DNA of 50,572 nt from Chryseobacterium sp. Leaf201 (GTDB lineage Bacteria; Bacteroidota; Bacteroidia; Flavobacteriales; Weeksellaceae): contig NZ_LMKA01000058.1 of assembly GCF_001421435.1 (NCBI RefSeq), positions 497 to 51,068 of the forward strand, read 5' to 3'. Positions 26,054 through 36,127 of this stretch are shown piece after piece; the first letter of the stretch is position 1; the number at the start of each line of letters is the position of its first letter. A program made the position numbers and the translations under genes. Below the pieces are notes generated by a model. It was not told where the DNA came from. It was given only the letters and a program-made list of their open reading frames with translations, and ran no database searches.

Positions 26054-27319
26054 ATGAAAAATCTATTATTCTTTGTATTCGTGGCACTTTCATTTTTGGT
26101 AAGTGGTCAGAAAACAAAAGTTTTGGTTGTGGATTTAGGAACTCCTCATGATAATTCGATTACTTTTGAAAAATGTAAAGAGTTTGATGGAAAAGAATTT
26201 CGGAAATGTTCGGAATCAAAGTGGCTTTCTGTAAAATCCCGTGAATTAATTGCTTTGAGATTAATAAATGGCAATCCGCTTAAGTACAATTATACTATAG
26301 GTGGAGCGCCGGTAACTTTTTTTATGAATTTTAATGAATTTAATAATATATTTAAGTTAGGAAAGAAGCAAGATAGTCTTGTATTATTAAAGCATGATTC
26401 ATATACTTATAAAAACCTTCTCGAAGAAAATAAACAATTAAAGGATAAATTGTATGATTTAGATCTTTTCTTAGATAAGTTTAAGCTGAAAAATATCAAT
26501 AGAGAAAGCTTGGGTGAAGGCTTCACCAAGACCAGAGATTCCTTGTTTATTGCGTTAAAAACGTTAAATCTTGAAGCGGAACTCAATCATTCTTCTTTTG
26601 AAAAGGGAATATACACATTCACATCAGCCCAGAAAAAGGTTATAGAAAATATCATCAAGGAAAACATTGATAAATCACAAGAAATGCTGAAATCTTTTGA
26701 GAAAAAATATTTCTTTAAAAATGATTTCTATACGCTTCCTATTGATATTCAGGGAAAAAATGCAGATGCCATTGAATTTACTATTAAAAGATTTGATAAA
26801 GAAACTAATCAAGAAGATGAAGCATTTGTCGGAAAATACAAAGTCTGGATTACCGGTGGCTTAAAAATAGACATCAGTGCTGGAATCTTTCTTACCAGTC
26901 TTTTTGATAGGCAATACGAAACAAGAGATGTTGCCGCAGGAACTGCACTAAAAGAAGTGTATTTGAAAAATCACGGGCAATATGACTTTGCATTTGGGTC
27001 TACCATTAATACCAATTTCAGGTTAAATTCATGGATACAGCCTCAGGTTAACTTTGGAGCAATCTTTACCCAGAACCAAAAGTTTCAAATGATTTTAGGA
27101 GCCGGTGCTATCTTGGGCCGGGAAGAAAGATGGATCCTATCCGGCGGACTAAGCATGGGTGTTGTAGATCGTCTGGCAGACGGCTTCCAAAATGGTGGAA
27201 GTTATGACCTGGGTACCAGTGGGCAGATTCCTATGGTAAAACAGTTCAAATTCGGACATTTCATCGGGATCACCTACAACCTTTCAAAAGTTAATACCAT
27301 TTCTATGAAACCACAATAA
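26054..27319 (+). CDS. Unknown exported protein, beta-barrel-like end
   Basis: The protein has 421 residues. Signal peptide residues 1-18 (cleavage near VSGQ). An N-terminal domain (about 20-110) has strand-like segments, a coiled-coil-like stretch follows (LLEENKQLKDKLYDLDLFLDKF), then a linker domain, and from about residue 270 to the end alternating strands with aromatic ends (WITGGLKIDISAGIFL, FAFGSTINTNFRLN, FQMILGAGAILG, WILSGGLSMGVV, FGHFIGITYNLS) that look like an eight-strand outer-membrane barrel. The family is not recognised. It pairs with the small membrane protein upstream. The mix of inner- and outer-membrane parts suggests a trans-envelope function, which is inference. Confidence 0.8.
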   Translation: MKNLLFFVFVALSFLVSGQKTKVLVVDLGTPHDNSITFEKCKEFDGKEFRKCSESKWLSVKSRELIALRLINGNPLKYNYTIGGAPVTFFMNFNEFNNIFKLGKKQDSLVLLKHDSYTYKNLLEENKQLKDKLYDLDLFLDKFKLKNINRESLGEGFTKTRDSLFIALKTLNLEAELNHSSFEKGIYTFTSAQKKVIENIIKENIDKSQEMLKSFEKKYFFKNDFYTLPIDIQGKNADAIEFTIKRFDKETNQEDEAFVGKYKVWITGGLKIDISAGIFLTSLFDRQYETRDVAAGTALKEVYLKNHGQYDFAFGSTINTNFRLNSWIQPQVNFGAIFTQNQKFQMILGAGAILGREERWILSGGLSMGVVDRLADGFQNGGSYDLGTSGQIPMVKQFKFGHFIGITYNLSKVNTISMKPQ

Positions 27320-28918
<1,599 letters not shown>

Positions 28919-28937
28919 TTCATCGAATTTATAAATA

Positions 28938-28965
28938 ACGGCAAGCGAAATTTTTAGTTTGCCGT
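28938..28965 (+). terminator. Terminator after eno
   Basis: ACGGCAA / TTGCCGT with a 14-base loop followed by ATTTTG. A moderate terminator 20 bases after the enolase stop. Confidence 0.65.
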
Positions 28966-29007
28966 ATTTTGTAATAAGTAGTATATTTAAAAAAAATAAA
29001 TTAAATA

Positions 29008-30294
29008 ATGTCAGACAACAAAGTAATATTGAATTACGATGGTAATTCATATGAATATCCTATCGTAGACAGTACGATCGGAGACAGAGGAATCGATATT
29101 TCAAAATTAAGAGACCAGACAGGTTTAATCACATTAGATTTAGGGTATAAAAATACCGGTGCTACGCTCAGCGAAATCACTTATTTAGATGGTGATAAGG
29201 GAGAATTGTTCTACAGAGGCTATCCAATTGAGCAGATTGCAGAGAAATCCAACTTCACAGAAGTAATGTATCTTCTGTTACACGGTGATTTACCAACTTC
29301 AGACCAGTTCAATACCTTTGAAGGGAATATCAAAAAATATAACTTCGTAGCAGAGGAGATGAAAAAAATCATCGATGCTTTCCCTCGTTCTGCTCACCCG
29401 ATGGGCGTTCTGTCTTCTCTGACTTCTGCCTTAACAGCTTTTAACCCAAAAGCGGTTAACGTTAATTCTAAAGAAGAAATGGATCTTGCTGCAGAATTGC
29501 TTATTGCCAAATTTGCTCACCTTGCTGCCTGGACGTATAGAAAAACATTAGGTCTGCCATTAAACCACGGAGATAACAACCTTAACTATGTAGAAAACTT
29601 CTACAAAATGGCGTTCAGACAACCGAATGCTGATTTCGAAATCAATCCGGTTGTAGTTGGGGCTTTAGATAAATTATTAATCCTTCATGCAGACCATGAG
29701 CAAAACTGTTCTACTTCTACCGTAAGAATGGTTGGTTCTGCCCATACAGGTCTTTTTGCTTCAGTTTCTGCAGGTATTTCTGCACTTTGGGGGCCGCTTC
29801 ACGGTGGTGCAAACCAGGCGGTTATCGAAATGCTTGAACTGATTGAAAAAGACGGTGGAGACGTTAACAAATGGGTTGAAAAAGCGAAAGATAAAAACGA
29901 CAGCTTCCGTTTGATGGGCTTCGGACACAGAGTATACAAAAACTTCGACCCAAGAGCGAAAATCATTAAAAAAGCTGCTGACGATCTGTTAATTGCATTA
30001 GGAATTGAAGACAAGGCACTTGATATTGCAATGCAGTTAGAAAAAGTAGCACTTGAAGATGAGTACTTCATCGAAAGAAAACTATATCCAAACGTAGATT
30101 TCTATTCAGGAATTATCTACAGAGCATTAGGAATCCCTACAGAAATGTTTACCGTAATGTTTGCATTGGGAAGACTTCCGGGATGGATTGCCCAATGGAA
30201 AGAAATGAGAATGAAAGGAGACCCGATCGGAAGACCGAGACAGGTTTATCAGGGAGCTCAGCAGAGAGACTATATCGATATGGTCAACAGATAA
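29008..30294 (+). CDS. gltA: Citrate synthase
   Basis: The protein has 428 residues, the type II bacterial length. It condenses acetyl-CoA and oxaloacetate in the TCA cycle. Signatures include GDKGELFYRGYPIEQIAEKS, FAHLAAWTYRK, LHADHEQNCSTSTVR, GPLHGGANQAVIEML with the active-site His, and GFGHRVYKNFDPRAKI with another catalytic His; the catalytic Asp lies in the PNVDFYSGI segment. It follows enolase after 89 bases in the same direction, but a terminator lies between, so separate control is likely. Confidence 0.98.
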   Translation: MSDNKVILNYDGNSYEYPIVDSTIGDRGIDISKLRDQTGLITLDLGYKNTGATLSEITYLDGDKGELFYRGYPIEQIAEKSNFTEVMYLLLHGDLPTSDQFNTFEGNIKKYNFVAEEMKKIIDAFPRSAHPMGVLSSLTSALTAFNPKAVNVNSKEEMDLAAELLIAKFAHLAAWTYRKTLGLPLNHGDNNLNYVENFYKMAFRQPNADFEINPVVVGALDKLLILHADHEQNCSTSTVRMVGSAHTGLFASVSAGISALWGPLHGGANQAVIEMLELIEKDGGDVNKWVEKAKDKNDSFRLMGFGHRVYKNFDPRAKIIKKAADDLLIALGIEDKALDIAMQLEKVALEDEYFIERKLYPNVDFYSGIIYRALGIPTEMFTVMFALGRLPGWIAQWKEMRMKGDPIGRPRQVYQGAQQRDYIDMVNR

Positions 30295-30325
30295 GAAGAT
30301 AACAGTATTACAATCTATATACATT

Positions 30326-30356
30326 AAATCCCAAAGCTCGCTTTGGGATTTTTTTT
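30326..30356 (+). terminator. Terminator after gltA
   Basis: AAATCCCAAAG, CTCG loop, CTTTGGGATTT followed by a T-run: a textbook rho-independent terminator. Confidence 0.95.
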
Positions 30357-30718
30357 GTAAATATTCTTTAGATTATCCAAATAACCGATGTATAACCTAA
30401 GAGATTGTAAATCAGATCTTGATTAATAAAAACTGTTAATTAATGAAGATGATCATTAGCTTTAATTTACGGACATTGGCATCGTTCAAAGATAAAATTG
30501 CATCATAATATTTGTGCTATAAATATTACACTTTGGATAAATTATCTGTTAATCAAATATTAAGAGTAATAAAACTTTAATATTTACCGGATACATATCA
30601 TTAAAGAACTGCAGGATAGGCTATTCTCAGAATACAGGCGAATTACATCCCTAAAAATACCCTAAAAGTTTCCCAGATACAGACCTTTACTTATATTTGC
30701 AATATTGCATAACTCTTT
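30357..30718 (+). other. Intergenic region before amidinotransferase gene
   Basis: About 360 AT-rich bases. It contains a promoter-like pair at 30669-30699. A short weak hairpin (AATATTT / AAATATT at 30507-30527) is also present. I see no gene in it. Confidence 0.5.
30669..30699 (+). promoter_or_regulatory. Promoter of the guanidino-enzyme unit
   Basis: TTTC at 30669-30672, 19 bases, then TATATTTG at 30692-30699: a full -7 match and one mismatch at -33. The start codon follows 19 bases later, so the leader is very short. Confidence 0.65.
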
Positions 30719-31633
30719 ATGAAACTAAATATAAAAAACGAAACGGGAAGGCTTAAATCAGTAGTTTTAGGGCAGCCCAATTCGCTGGGAGGAACTCCTG
30801 CACTCGAGGAAAGCTACGATGCCAAGTCTTATCATTCCATACAAAATAACATCTATCCCAAAGAATCGGAGATTATTGATGAAATGAACGCTTTCGAGGC
30901 CGTTTTAAAAAAATACAATGTAGAAGTACTTCGGCCGAGCATTATTGAGAACTACAACCAGGTATTTGCAAGGGATGTAGCTTTTGTGATTGACGATAAA
31001 ATGATTATTTCCAATGTTATCTCAGACAGGGCTGATGAGCAGGATGCCTATAAAGGTATTTTTGAAAAAGTAAAATGGAGGGATATTATCAACCTTCCGG
31101 ATACGGCACACATAGAAGGAGGGGATGTTATTGTCTGGGGTAATTTCCTATTTATCGGGACCTGTTTCAGTGAAGATTACAGAAACTATAAGACAGCGAG
31201 GACCAATGAATATGCCATCGAAATTCTTAAAGAATATTTCCCTAAAAAAAGGATCATTGATCTTGAACTGAAGAAAAATGATCAGATTCCCTATGAAGGA
31301 ATCCTGCATCTGGACTGTACCTTCAATCCGGTAGGAGAGGATAAATGCATCATCTATAAAAACGGGTTTGTGGACGAAAGTGATTATCATCTTATCATTG
31401 ATATTTTCGGGGAAGAAAACTGCTTCCACGTTACAGATGAGGAAATGTTTGAAATGTTCCCGAATATCTTTTCAATTTCTCCGGAAATTGTAGTTTCAGA
31501 CAAGACTTTTACAAGAATGAATAACCATCTGAGAAATGAATGGGGAATGACGGTAGAGGAAATCCCGTACCGGGAGATTTCAAAAATGGGAGGATTGTTG
31601 AGGTGTTCCACAATGCCTTTGGTAAGAGAGTAA
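30719..31633 (+). CDS. Amidinotransferase / arginine deiminase-like hydrolase
   Basis: The protein has 304 residues with the guanidino-group-modifying enzyme fold (five-bladed propeller). The catalytic set is visible: ARD at 84-86, EGGD at 133-136, His197 in ILHLDC and nucleophile Cys296 in GGLLRCSTMPL. This set fits arginine deiminases, dimethylargininases and amidinotransferases; length and motifs cannot decide the substrate. It is followed after 13 bases by a CPBP protease gene and then by a CtlX-type relative, suggesting a unit of arginine or citrulline metabolism. A complete promoter lies just upstream. Confidence 0.88.
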   Translation: MKLNIKNETGRLKSVVLGQPNSLGGTPALEESYDAKSYHSIQNNIYPKESEIIDEMNAFEAVLKKYNVEVLRPSIIENYNQVFARDVAFVIDDKMIISNVISDRADEQDAYKGIFEKVKWRDIINLPDTAHIEGGDVIVWGNFLFIGTCFSEDYRNYKTARTNEYAIEILKEYFPKKRIIDLELKKNDQIPYEGILHLDCTFNPVGEDKCIIYKNGFVDESDYHLIIDIFGEENCFHVTDEEMFEMFPNIFSISPEIVVSDKTFTRMNNHLRNEWGMTVEEIPYREISKMGGLLRCSTMPLVRE

Positions 31634-31646
31634 TGAAATAAGAAAA

Positions 31647-32318
31647 ATGATAGATTCAAAAGTTTTACCCGGTAATAAATGGGTAGCATTGCTGCTTCTG
31701 GCAGTCGCATTTTTATTAATTTATAATCCTTTTACACATTTTCCGTATACATTCTGTGTAATAATTGCAGTGATCCTTTTGTTCACCTACTTACAGGACG
31801 GAAATCTAAAGAATCTTAATTTTAAGAAAATAGGGCTGTCGGAAATCATGATCATATTGGGTTGTTACCTTGTTCTGGAACTTTCCATGGATTTTGTTTT
31901 TCAGCCTCTGGTCAGTAAAATTTTTAATGAGCCGGCAGATTATTCTTCATTTAAAGTGATTGAAGGAAATCCTCAGAAATATTTCAAATGGCTTTTTAAT
32001 ATGTGGATCAGTGCGGCAGTCGGGGAAGAACTCCTGTTCCGTGCTTTTGCTTTTTCACAGCTTAAAAGATGGTTCGGGAAAAATCAGTTGGTGATTGTTC
32101 TGTTAAGTGCCGTAATGTTTTCACTGCCGCATTTGTATCAGGGAATTTCCGGGCTGGTGATGACTTTTTTATTCGGACTGGCTTTCGGGCTTATCTATTT
32201 GAAATTTAAAAATATCTGGATCAACATTATTATCCATGGCCTTATTGATACCGTTTTCCTGACGCTGAGCTACTATGGACTGACAGATTTTTATTCAGGA
32301 TTCAATATTATTTTATAA
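31647..32318 (+). CDS. CPBP-family intramembrane metalloprotease
   Basis: The protein has 223 residues with about six to seven membrane segments. The CPBP (CAAX protease and bacteriocin-processing, also called ABI) motifs are present: GEELLFRAF with Glu127, Glu128 and Arg132, SLPHL with His162, and IIIHGLIDT with His197. These residues form the zinc-independent or metal-dependent glutamate active site within the membrane. Members process peptides, modify prenylated proteins or give bacteriocin self-immunity. Here it lies between two arginine-processing enzymes, and no peptide gene is adjacent, so its substrate is unknown. Confidence 0.9.
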   Translation: MIDSKVLPGNKWVALLLLAVAFLLIYNPFTHFPYTFCVIIAVILLFTYLQDGNLKNLNFKKIGLSEIMIILGCYLVLELSMDFVFQPLVSKIFNEPADYSSFKVIEGNPQKYFKWLFNMWISAAVGEELLFRAFAFSQLKRWFGKNQLVIVLLSAVMFSLPHLYQGISGLVMTFLFGLAFGLIYLKFKNIWINIIIHGLIDTVFLTLSYYGLTDFYSGFNIIL

Positions 32319-32330
32319 AAAATTAAACAC

Positions 32331-33254
32331 ATGCAAACTACAGATACCGTTTTAATGATAGAGCCGATTGCATTCGGCTTCAATGCCGAAACGGCAAAAA
32401 ACAATTATTTTCAGATCGAGCAGAAAGGTTTTGATACCCAGTTCAAAGCGCTGACAGAATTTAAGGCTTTTGTGGAGAAACTGAGAAGCAAAGGAATTAA
32501 TGTGATTACCATTAAAGATACGTTAGACCCGCATACCCCGGATTCTATTTTCCCGAATAACTGGGTAAGCTTCCATAAAGACGGAAAAGTAGTTTTATAC
32601 CCGATGTTCGCCTCCAACCGAAGAGTGGAAAGACGGGATGATATTATTGAAACCATCAGAGAACAGGGATTTGAAGTGTCAGAAATTGACGACTGGTCTT
32701 TTCCTGAAATGCAGGGCCATTTTCTTGAAGGAACAGGGAGCATGATTTTCGACCACGATAATAAACTGGCTTACGGTTCGGTCTCTTTACGGTTGGATGA
32801 AAATCTCTTCAGGGAGTTTTGTGAAAAATATGGCTTTACGCCCGTTGTTTTCCATTCCTTCCAGACTGTAGGAGAAGAAAGGCTGCCGATTTACCATACT
32901 AATGTCATGATGTGCGTGGCTGATAAGTTTGTGGTAATCTGCCTGGACTGTATTGACAGCGAACTGGAAAGAAGTAAAGTAGCCGAAATCATTAAAAATT
33001 CAGGAAAGGAAATTATTGAAATCTCAGAAGAACAGATGCAGCAGTTCGCAGGAAATATGCTGCAGGTTCAGAACAGAGACGGAGAAAAATTCCTGGTCAT
33101 GAGCGAAACGGCTTACAGGTCTTTACATGAAGATCAGGTTTCTGCAATTGAAAAATACTGCGAAATTATTTATTCAGATTTAAATACCATAGAGGTAAAT
33201 GGCGGTGGAAGCGCCCGATGCATGCTCGCTGAGGTTTTCCTGCCTAAAAAATAA
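32331..33254 (+). CDS. ctlX: Citrulline/arginine-type hydrolase CtlX
   Basis: The protein has 307 residues and shows the CtlX pattern: MIEPIAFGFNAETAKNNYFQ near the start, FPNNW at 74-78, FLEGTGSM at 131-138, IYHTNVMMCV with His189, and Cys297 in NGGGSARCMLAEV near the end. These are the equivalents of the Asp/Glu, His and Cys catalytic residues of guanidino-modifying enzymes. The family is reported to act in citrulline or arginine utilisation; the exact reaction here is not proven. It ends the three-gene unit started at 30719, with a strong terminator behind it. Confidence 0.85.
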   Translation: MQTTDTVLMIEPIAFGFNAETAKNNYFQIEQKGFDTQFKALTEFKAFVEKLRSKGINVITIKDTLDPHTPDSIFPNNWVSFHKDGKVVLYPMFASNRRVERRDDIIETIREQGFEVSEIDDWSFPEMQGHFLEGTGSMIFDHDNKLAYGSVSLRLDENLFREFCEKYGFTPVVFHSFQTVGEERLPIYHTNVMMCVADKFVVICLDCIDSELERSKVAEIIKNSGKEIIEISEEQMQQFAGNMLQVQNRDGEKFLVMSETAYRSLHEDQVSAIEKYCEIIYSDLNTIEVNGGGSARCMLAEVFLPKK

Positions 33255-33269
33255 CAGCAGAATAAAAAT

Positions 33270-33317
33270 AAAAATCCGGAATCCAATCAGATTATTCTGA
33301 TTGGATTCCGGATTTTT
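33270..33317 (+). terminator. Very stable terminator after ctlX
   Basis: A perfect 22-bp stem (33270-33291 with 33296-33317) around a TTAT loop, with A-run on the left and T-run on the right. Efficient in either direction. Confidence 0.95.
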
Positions 33318-33641
33318 TTATGTAATTTTTAAAAAAAGATTAAATCATCCCGTAAGCAGCAAATACCCCGCATTGGAATACTATGTTTTCTGTTCATTGT
33401 TAAACATGACAATATTTTCGGACATTACTGAAATAAAATTTGTTACCATGTGGATATAACGATAAAATATTATTCCGGGATTTTAATGATTTCATTCAAA
33501 TGGTACTGTTTAAAAATTTAGTTATTGAAAAATAAACAGGAAGAACCGGATGATGTATCATATCGTTAATATGCTCAATGCCGGTATATTAAATGATCCT
33601 GGATTATTCAGAAAGCAATTGATTTATTTTGAATTTTTATA
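33318..33641. other. Intergenic region, no feature seen
   Basis: About 320 AT-rich bases between the ctlX terminator and a frameshifted leftward gene. I see no gene, RNA, hairpin or repeat that I can support. Confidence 0.5.
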
Positions 33642-34086
33642 CTAATACAGGACCTGAATGGTCATTTCTCCCGGATTGATATCTGATGCAGCCCCTCCAA
33701 TGGTCAGGCCCGGTACTGAAGTACCTTCTGCCAACCCTGTTCTTAAATCTATGGTATGAGTGCCGGCAGGAAATTCCTGCATGGTCGTAATTGCCACTGT
33801 ATGATAGATTCTGACACCGGAGCCTATAATGGAAAACCTGTTGTATCCGCCCTGTGATTTTATCACATTATTAATAAATATGGCCACATCAACATTCACC
33901 GTTCCGGTGGCACCAACTGGCAGGCTGGCACCAATGGTTGCCCACATCGTAACCTTTGCGGGCGCTGTAAGGGTTCACATCCAGTGTTTTCGTAGGAAGA
34001 TCTGTATTGATACCCACCTGAGCAGACAGAAGACTGCCTAAAAAGACGGGAGCAACGGCTCTTCTTAAAGATTTTGAAGTTTTCAT
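33642..34086 (-). pseudogene. Frameshifted secreted protein gene
   Basis: Two reading frames make one gene on the minus strand. The first (from ATG 34086) gives a signal peptide and the opening VGINTDLPTKTLDVN, common at the start of secreted flavobacterial proteins, then turns into nonsense. The second, offset by one base, continues with TLTAPAKVTMWATIGASLP and runs as a beta-rich, Gly/Thr-rich domain to a stop at 33642. A stop lies right before TLTAP in that frame, so the shift (one base gained or two lost) is at about 33975-33985. It is a recent pseudogene, a phase-variable gene or a sequencing error. Function unknown; probably a surface or secreted protein. Confidence 0.75.
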
Positions 34087-34286
34087 TTTTAATTCCGGCT
34101 AATATACAAATATTTAATACTTTGATTTACAATTTATTAAAATCTACAGGAAAGAATATGTCTACTATGAGAAATTGGAGTTATTACTAGCAGGCAAAGC
34201 TTTTTCATAACAAAAACCGGCAACTTATAAAACCGGATATTGCAGATTTAAAATCTCCGGCCCTGTACATTTTAAAAAAACTTACC

Positions 34287-34294
34287 TATTTTTG
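34287..34294 (+). promoter_or_regulatory. Promoter -7 element of the GH43 gene
   Basis: TATTTTTG matches TAnnTTTG, 22 bases before the start codon at 34317. No clear TTTG lies at the expected upstream distance. Confidence 0.45.
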
Positions 34295-34316
34295 TTCATA
34301 AGTTAAAAACATAAAA

Positions 34317-36074
34317 ATGCAGAAGTATCTTTTCTCCCTGATGACTTTTTTGGGAATATTAAGCTTAAATGCACAACAGAAAACATTCTGTAACCCGATT
34401 AACATTGACTACGGATATACCCCTTTTGAAGCTTTCTCAAAACAGGGGAAGCACCGGGCCACGGCAGACCCCGTTATTGTTAATTTTAAAAATAAGCTGT
34501 TCCTGTTTTCTACCAACCAGGAAGGCTACTGGTACAGCGACGATATGCTCGACTGGAAATTTGTGAAGAGGAATTTTCTACGGGACAATAAATACATCCA
34601 TGACCTCAACGCTCCGGCAGTCTGGGCGATGAAAGATACGTTATATGTTTTCGGATCCACCTGGGAACAGGATTTCCCGATCTGGAAAAGTACCAATCCA
34701 ACGAAAGACGACTGGAAGATTGCCGTAGATACCCTGAAAGTAGGCGCCTGGGATCCTGCATTTCATTACGATGAAGACAAAAATAAACTGTATCTGTACT
34801 GGGGATCCAGCAACGAATGGCCGCTGTTGGGAACAGAAGTGAAGACAAAGACCCTTCAGTCTGAAGGTTTTGTAAAACCGATTTTAAGATTAAAGCCCGA
34901 AGACCATGGCTGGGAAAGATTCGGGGAATACAATGATAATGTTTTTCTTCAGCCTTTTGTGGAAGGTGCCTGGATGACGAAGCATAACGGTAAATATTAT
35001 ATGCAGTATGGCGCACCGGCTACAGAGTTCAGCGGCTATTCAGACGGCGTATATGTCAGTAATAATGCCCTGGAAGGATTCGAATACCAGCAGCACAATC
35101 CGTTTTCCTATAAGCCGGGAGGTTTCGCAAGAGGAGCCGGGCACGGAGCTACTTTTGAGGACAATTATAAAAACTGGTGGCATGTTTCAACCATCTTTAT
35201 CTCCACTAAAAATAACTTTGAAAGAAGGCTGGGGATCTGGCCTGCCGGATTTGATAAAGATGATGTGATGTACTGCAATACTGCGTATGGTGATTATCCT
35301 ACCTATCTTCCGCAATATGCACAGGGAAAAGATTTTTCCAAAGGCCTTTTTGCAGGCTGGATGCTGCTGAATTACAATAAGCCGGTTCAGGTTTCCTCAA
35401 CATTGGGCGGGTACCATTCCAATTATGCGGTGGATGAAGATATTAAAACCTACTGGAGTGCGAAAACCGGAAATTCCGGTGAATGGTTCCAGACGGATCT
35501 GGGGGAAGTATCTTCCATTAATGCAATTCAGATTAATTATGCGGATCAGGACATTGAGTTTTTAGGCAAGACACTGGGAAAAATGCACCAGTATAAAATT
35601 TATGGTTCGGATGACGGAAAAAAATGGAAAGTGATTGTTGATAAAAGCAAAAATACCAGAGACGTCCCTCATGATTATGTTGAGCTGGAAAAACCTGCCA
35701 AAGCAAGATTCCTGAAAATGGAGAACCTGAAAATGCCGACCGGGAAATTTGCATTAAGCGGATTCCGGGTGTTCGGGAAAGGAGCCGGAGCTGTTCCTGC
35801 AAAAGTTCAGAATTTTGTTCCCTTGAGAGCAGATCCTAAAAAATACGGCGAAAGAAGAAGCATCTGGATGAAATGGCAGCAGAATTCCGAAGCCGACGGG
35901 TATGTGATCTATTGGGGGAAATCTCCCGACAAGCTCTACGGAAGCATTATGGTCTATGGTAAAAATGAATATTTCTTTACCGGAGCCGACAGAACTGATG
36001 CCTACTATTTCCAGATTGAAGCATTTAATGCCAACGGGGTTTCAGAAAAGACGGAAGTTTTTAAATCAGAATAA
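34317..36074 (+). CDS. GH43-like glycosidase with discoidin and FN3 domains
   Basis: The protein has 585 residues with a signal peptide (residues 1-19). The five-bladed propeller typical of family 43 covers about 25-350: candidate catalytic base Asp51 (HRATADPVI), pKa modulator Asp146 (GAWDPAFHYD) and acid Glu216 (FVEGAWMTKHNGKYYMQY). A discoidin-type (F5/8 C) carbohydrate-binding domain covers about 360-485 (DEDIKTYWSAKTGNSGEWFQ, YKIYGSDDGKKW, SGFRVFGKG), and an FN3-like domain the rest. The family cleaves arabinose- or xylose-containing glycans; the substrate is not determined here. It is a lone gene with no SusC/SusD pair, so not part of a classical polysaccharide locus. Confidence 0.87.
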   Translation: MQKYLFSLMTFLGILSLNAQQKTFCNPINIDYGYTPFEAFSKQGKHRATADPVIVNFKNKLFLFSTNQEGYWYSDDMLDWKFVKRNFLRDNKYIHDLNAPAVWAMKDTLYVFGSTWEQDFPIWKSTNPTKDDWKIAVDTLKVGAWDPAFHYDEDKNKLYLYWGSSNEWPLLGTEVKTKTLQSEGFVKPILRLKPEDHGWERFGEYNDNVFLQPFVEGAWMTKHNGKYYMQYGAPATEFSGYSDGVYVSNNALEGFEYQQHNPFSYKPGGFARGAGHGATFEDNYKNWWHVSTIFISTKNNFERRLGIWPAGFDKDDVMYCNTAYGDYPTYLPQYAQGKDFSKGLFAGWMLLNYNKPVQVSSTLGGYHSNYAVDEDIKTYWSAKTGNSGEWFQTDLGEVSSINAIQINYADQDIEFLGKTLGKMHQYKIYGSDDGKKWKVIVDKSKNTRDVPHDYVELEKPAKARFLKMENLKMPTGKFALSGFRVFGKGAGAVPAKVQNFVPLRADPKKYGERRSIWMKWQQNSEADGYVIYWGKSPDKLYGSIMVYGKNEYFFTGADRTDAYYFQIEAFNANGVSEKTEVFKSE

Positions 36075-36099
36075 ATACATGCTCATCCTTATATAGACT

Positions 36100-36127
36100 A
36101 AAACGTTCTGAATTTTCAGGGCGTTTT
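36100..36127. terminator. Bidirectional terminator overlapping a gene end
   Basis: AAAACG with CTGAA and its partners TTCAG with CGTTTTT form a hairpin between the convergent GH43 and hydrolase genes. The hydrolase stop codon at 36116-36118 lies within the hairpin. Confidence 0.7.

Noticed and set aside
31647..32318. Bacteriocin immunity gene
   Set aside because: CPBP proteins can act in bacteriocin self-immunity, but no bacteriocin-like peptide gene is adjacent.
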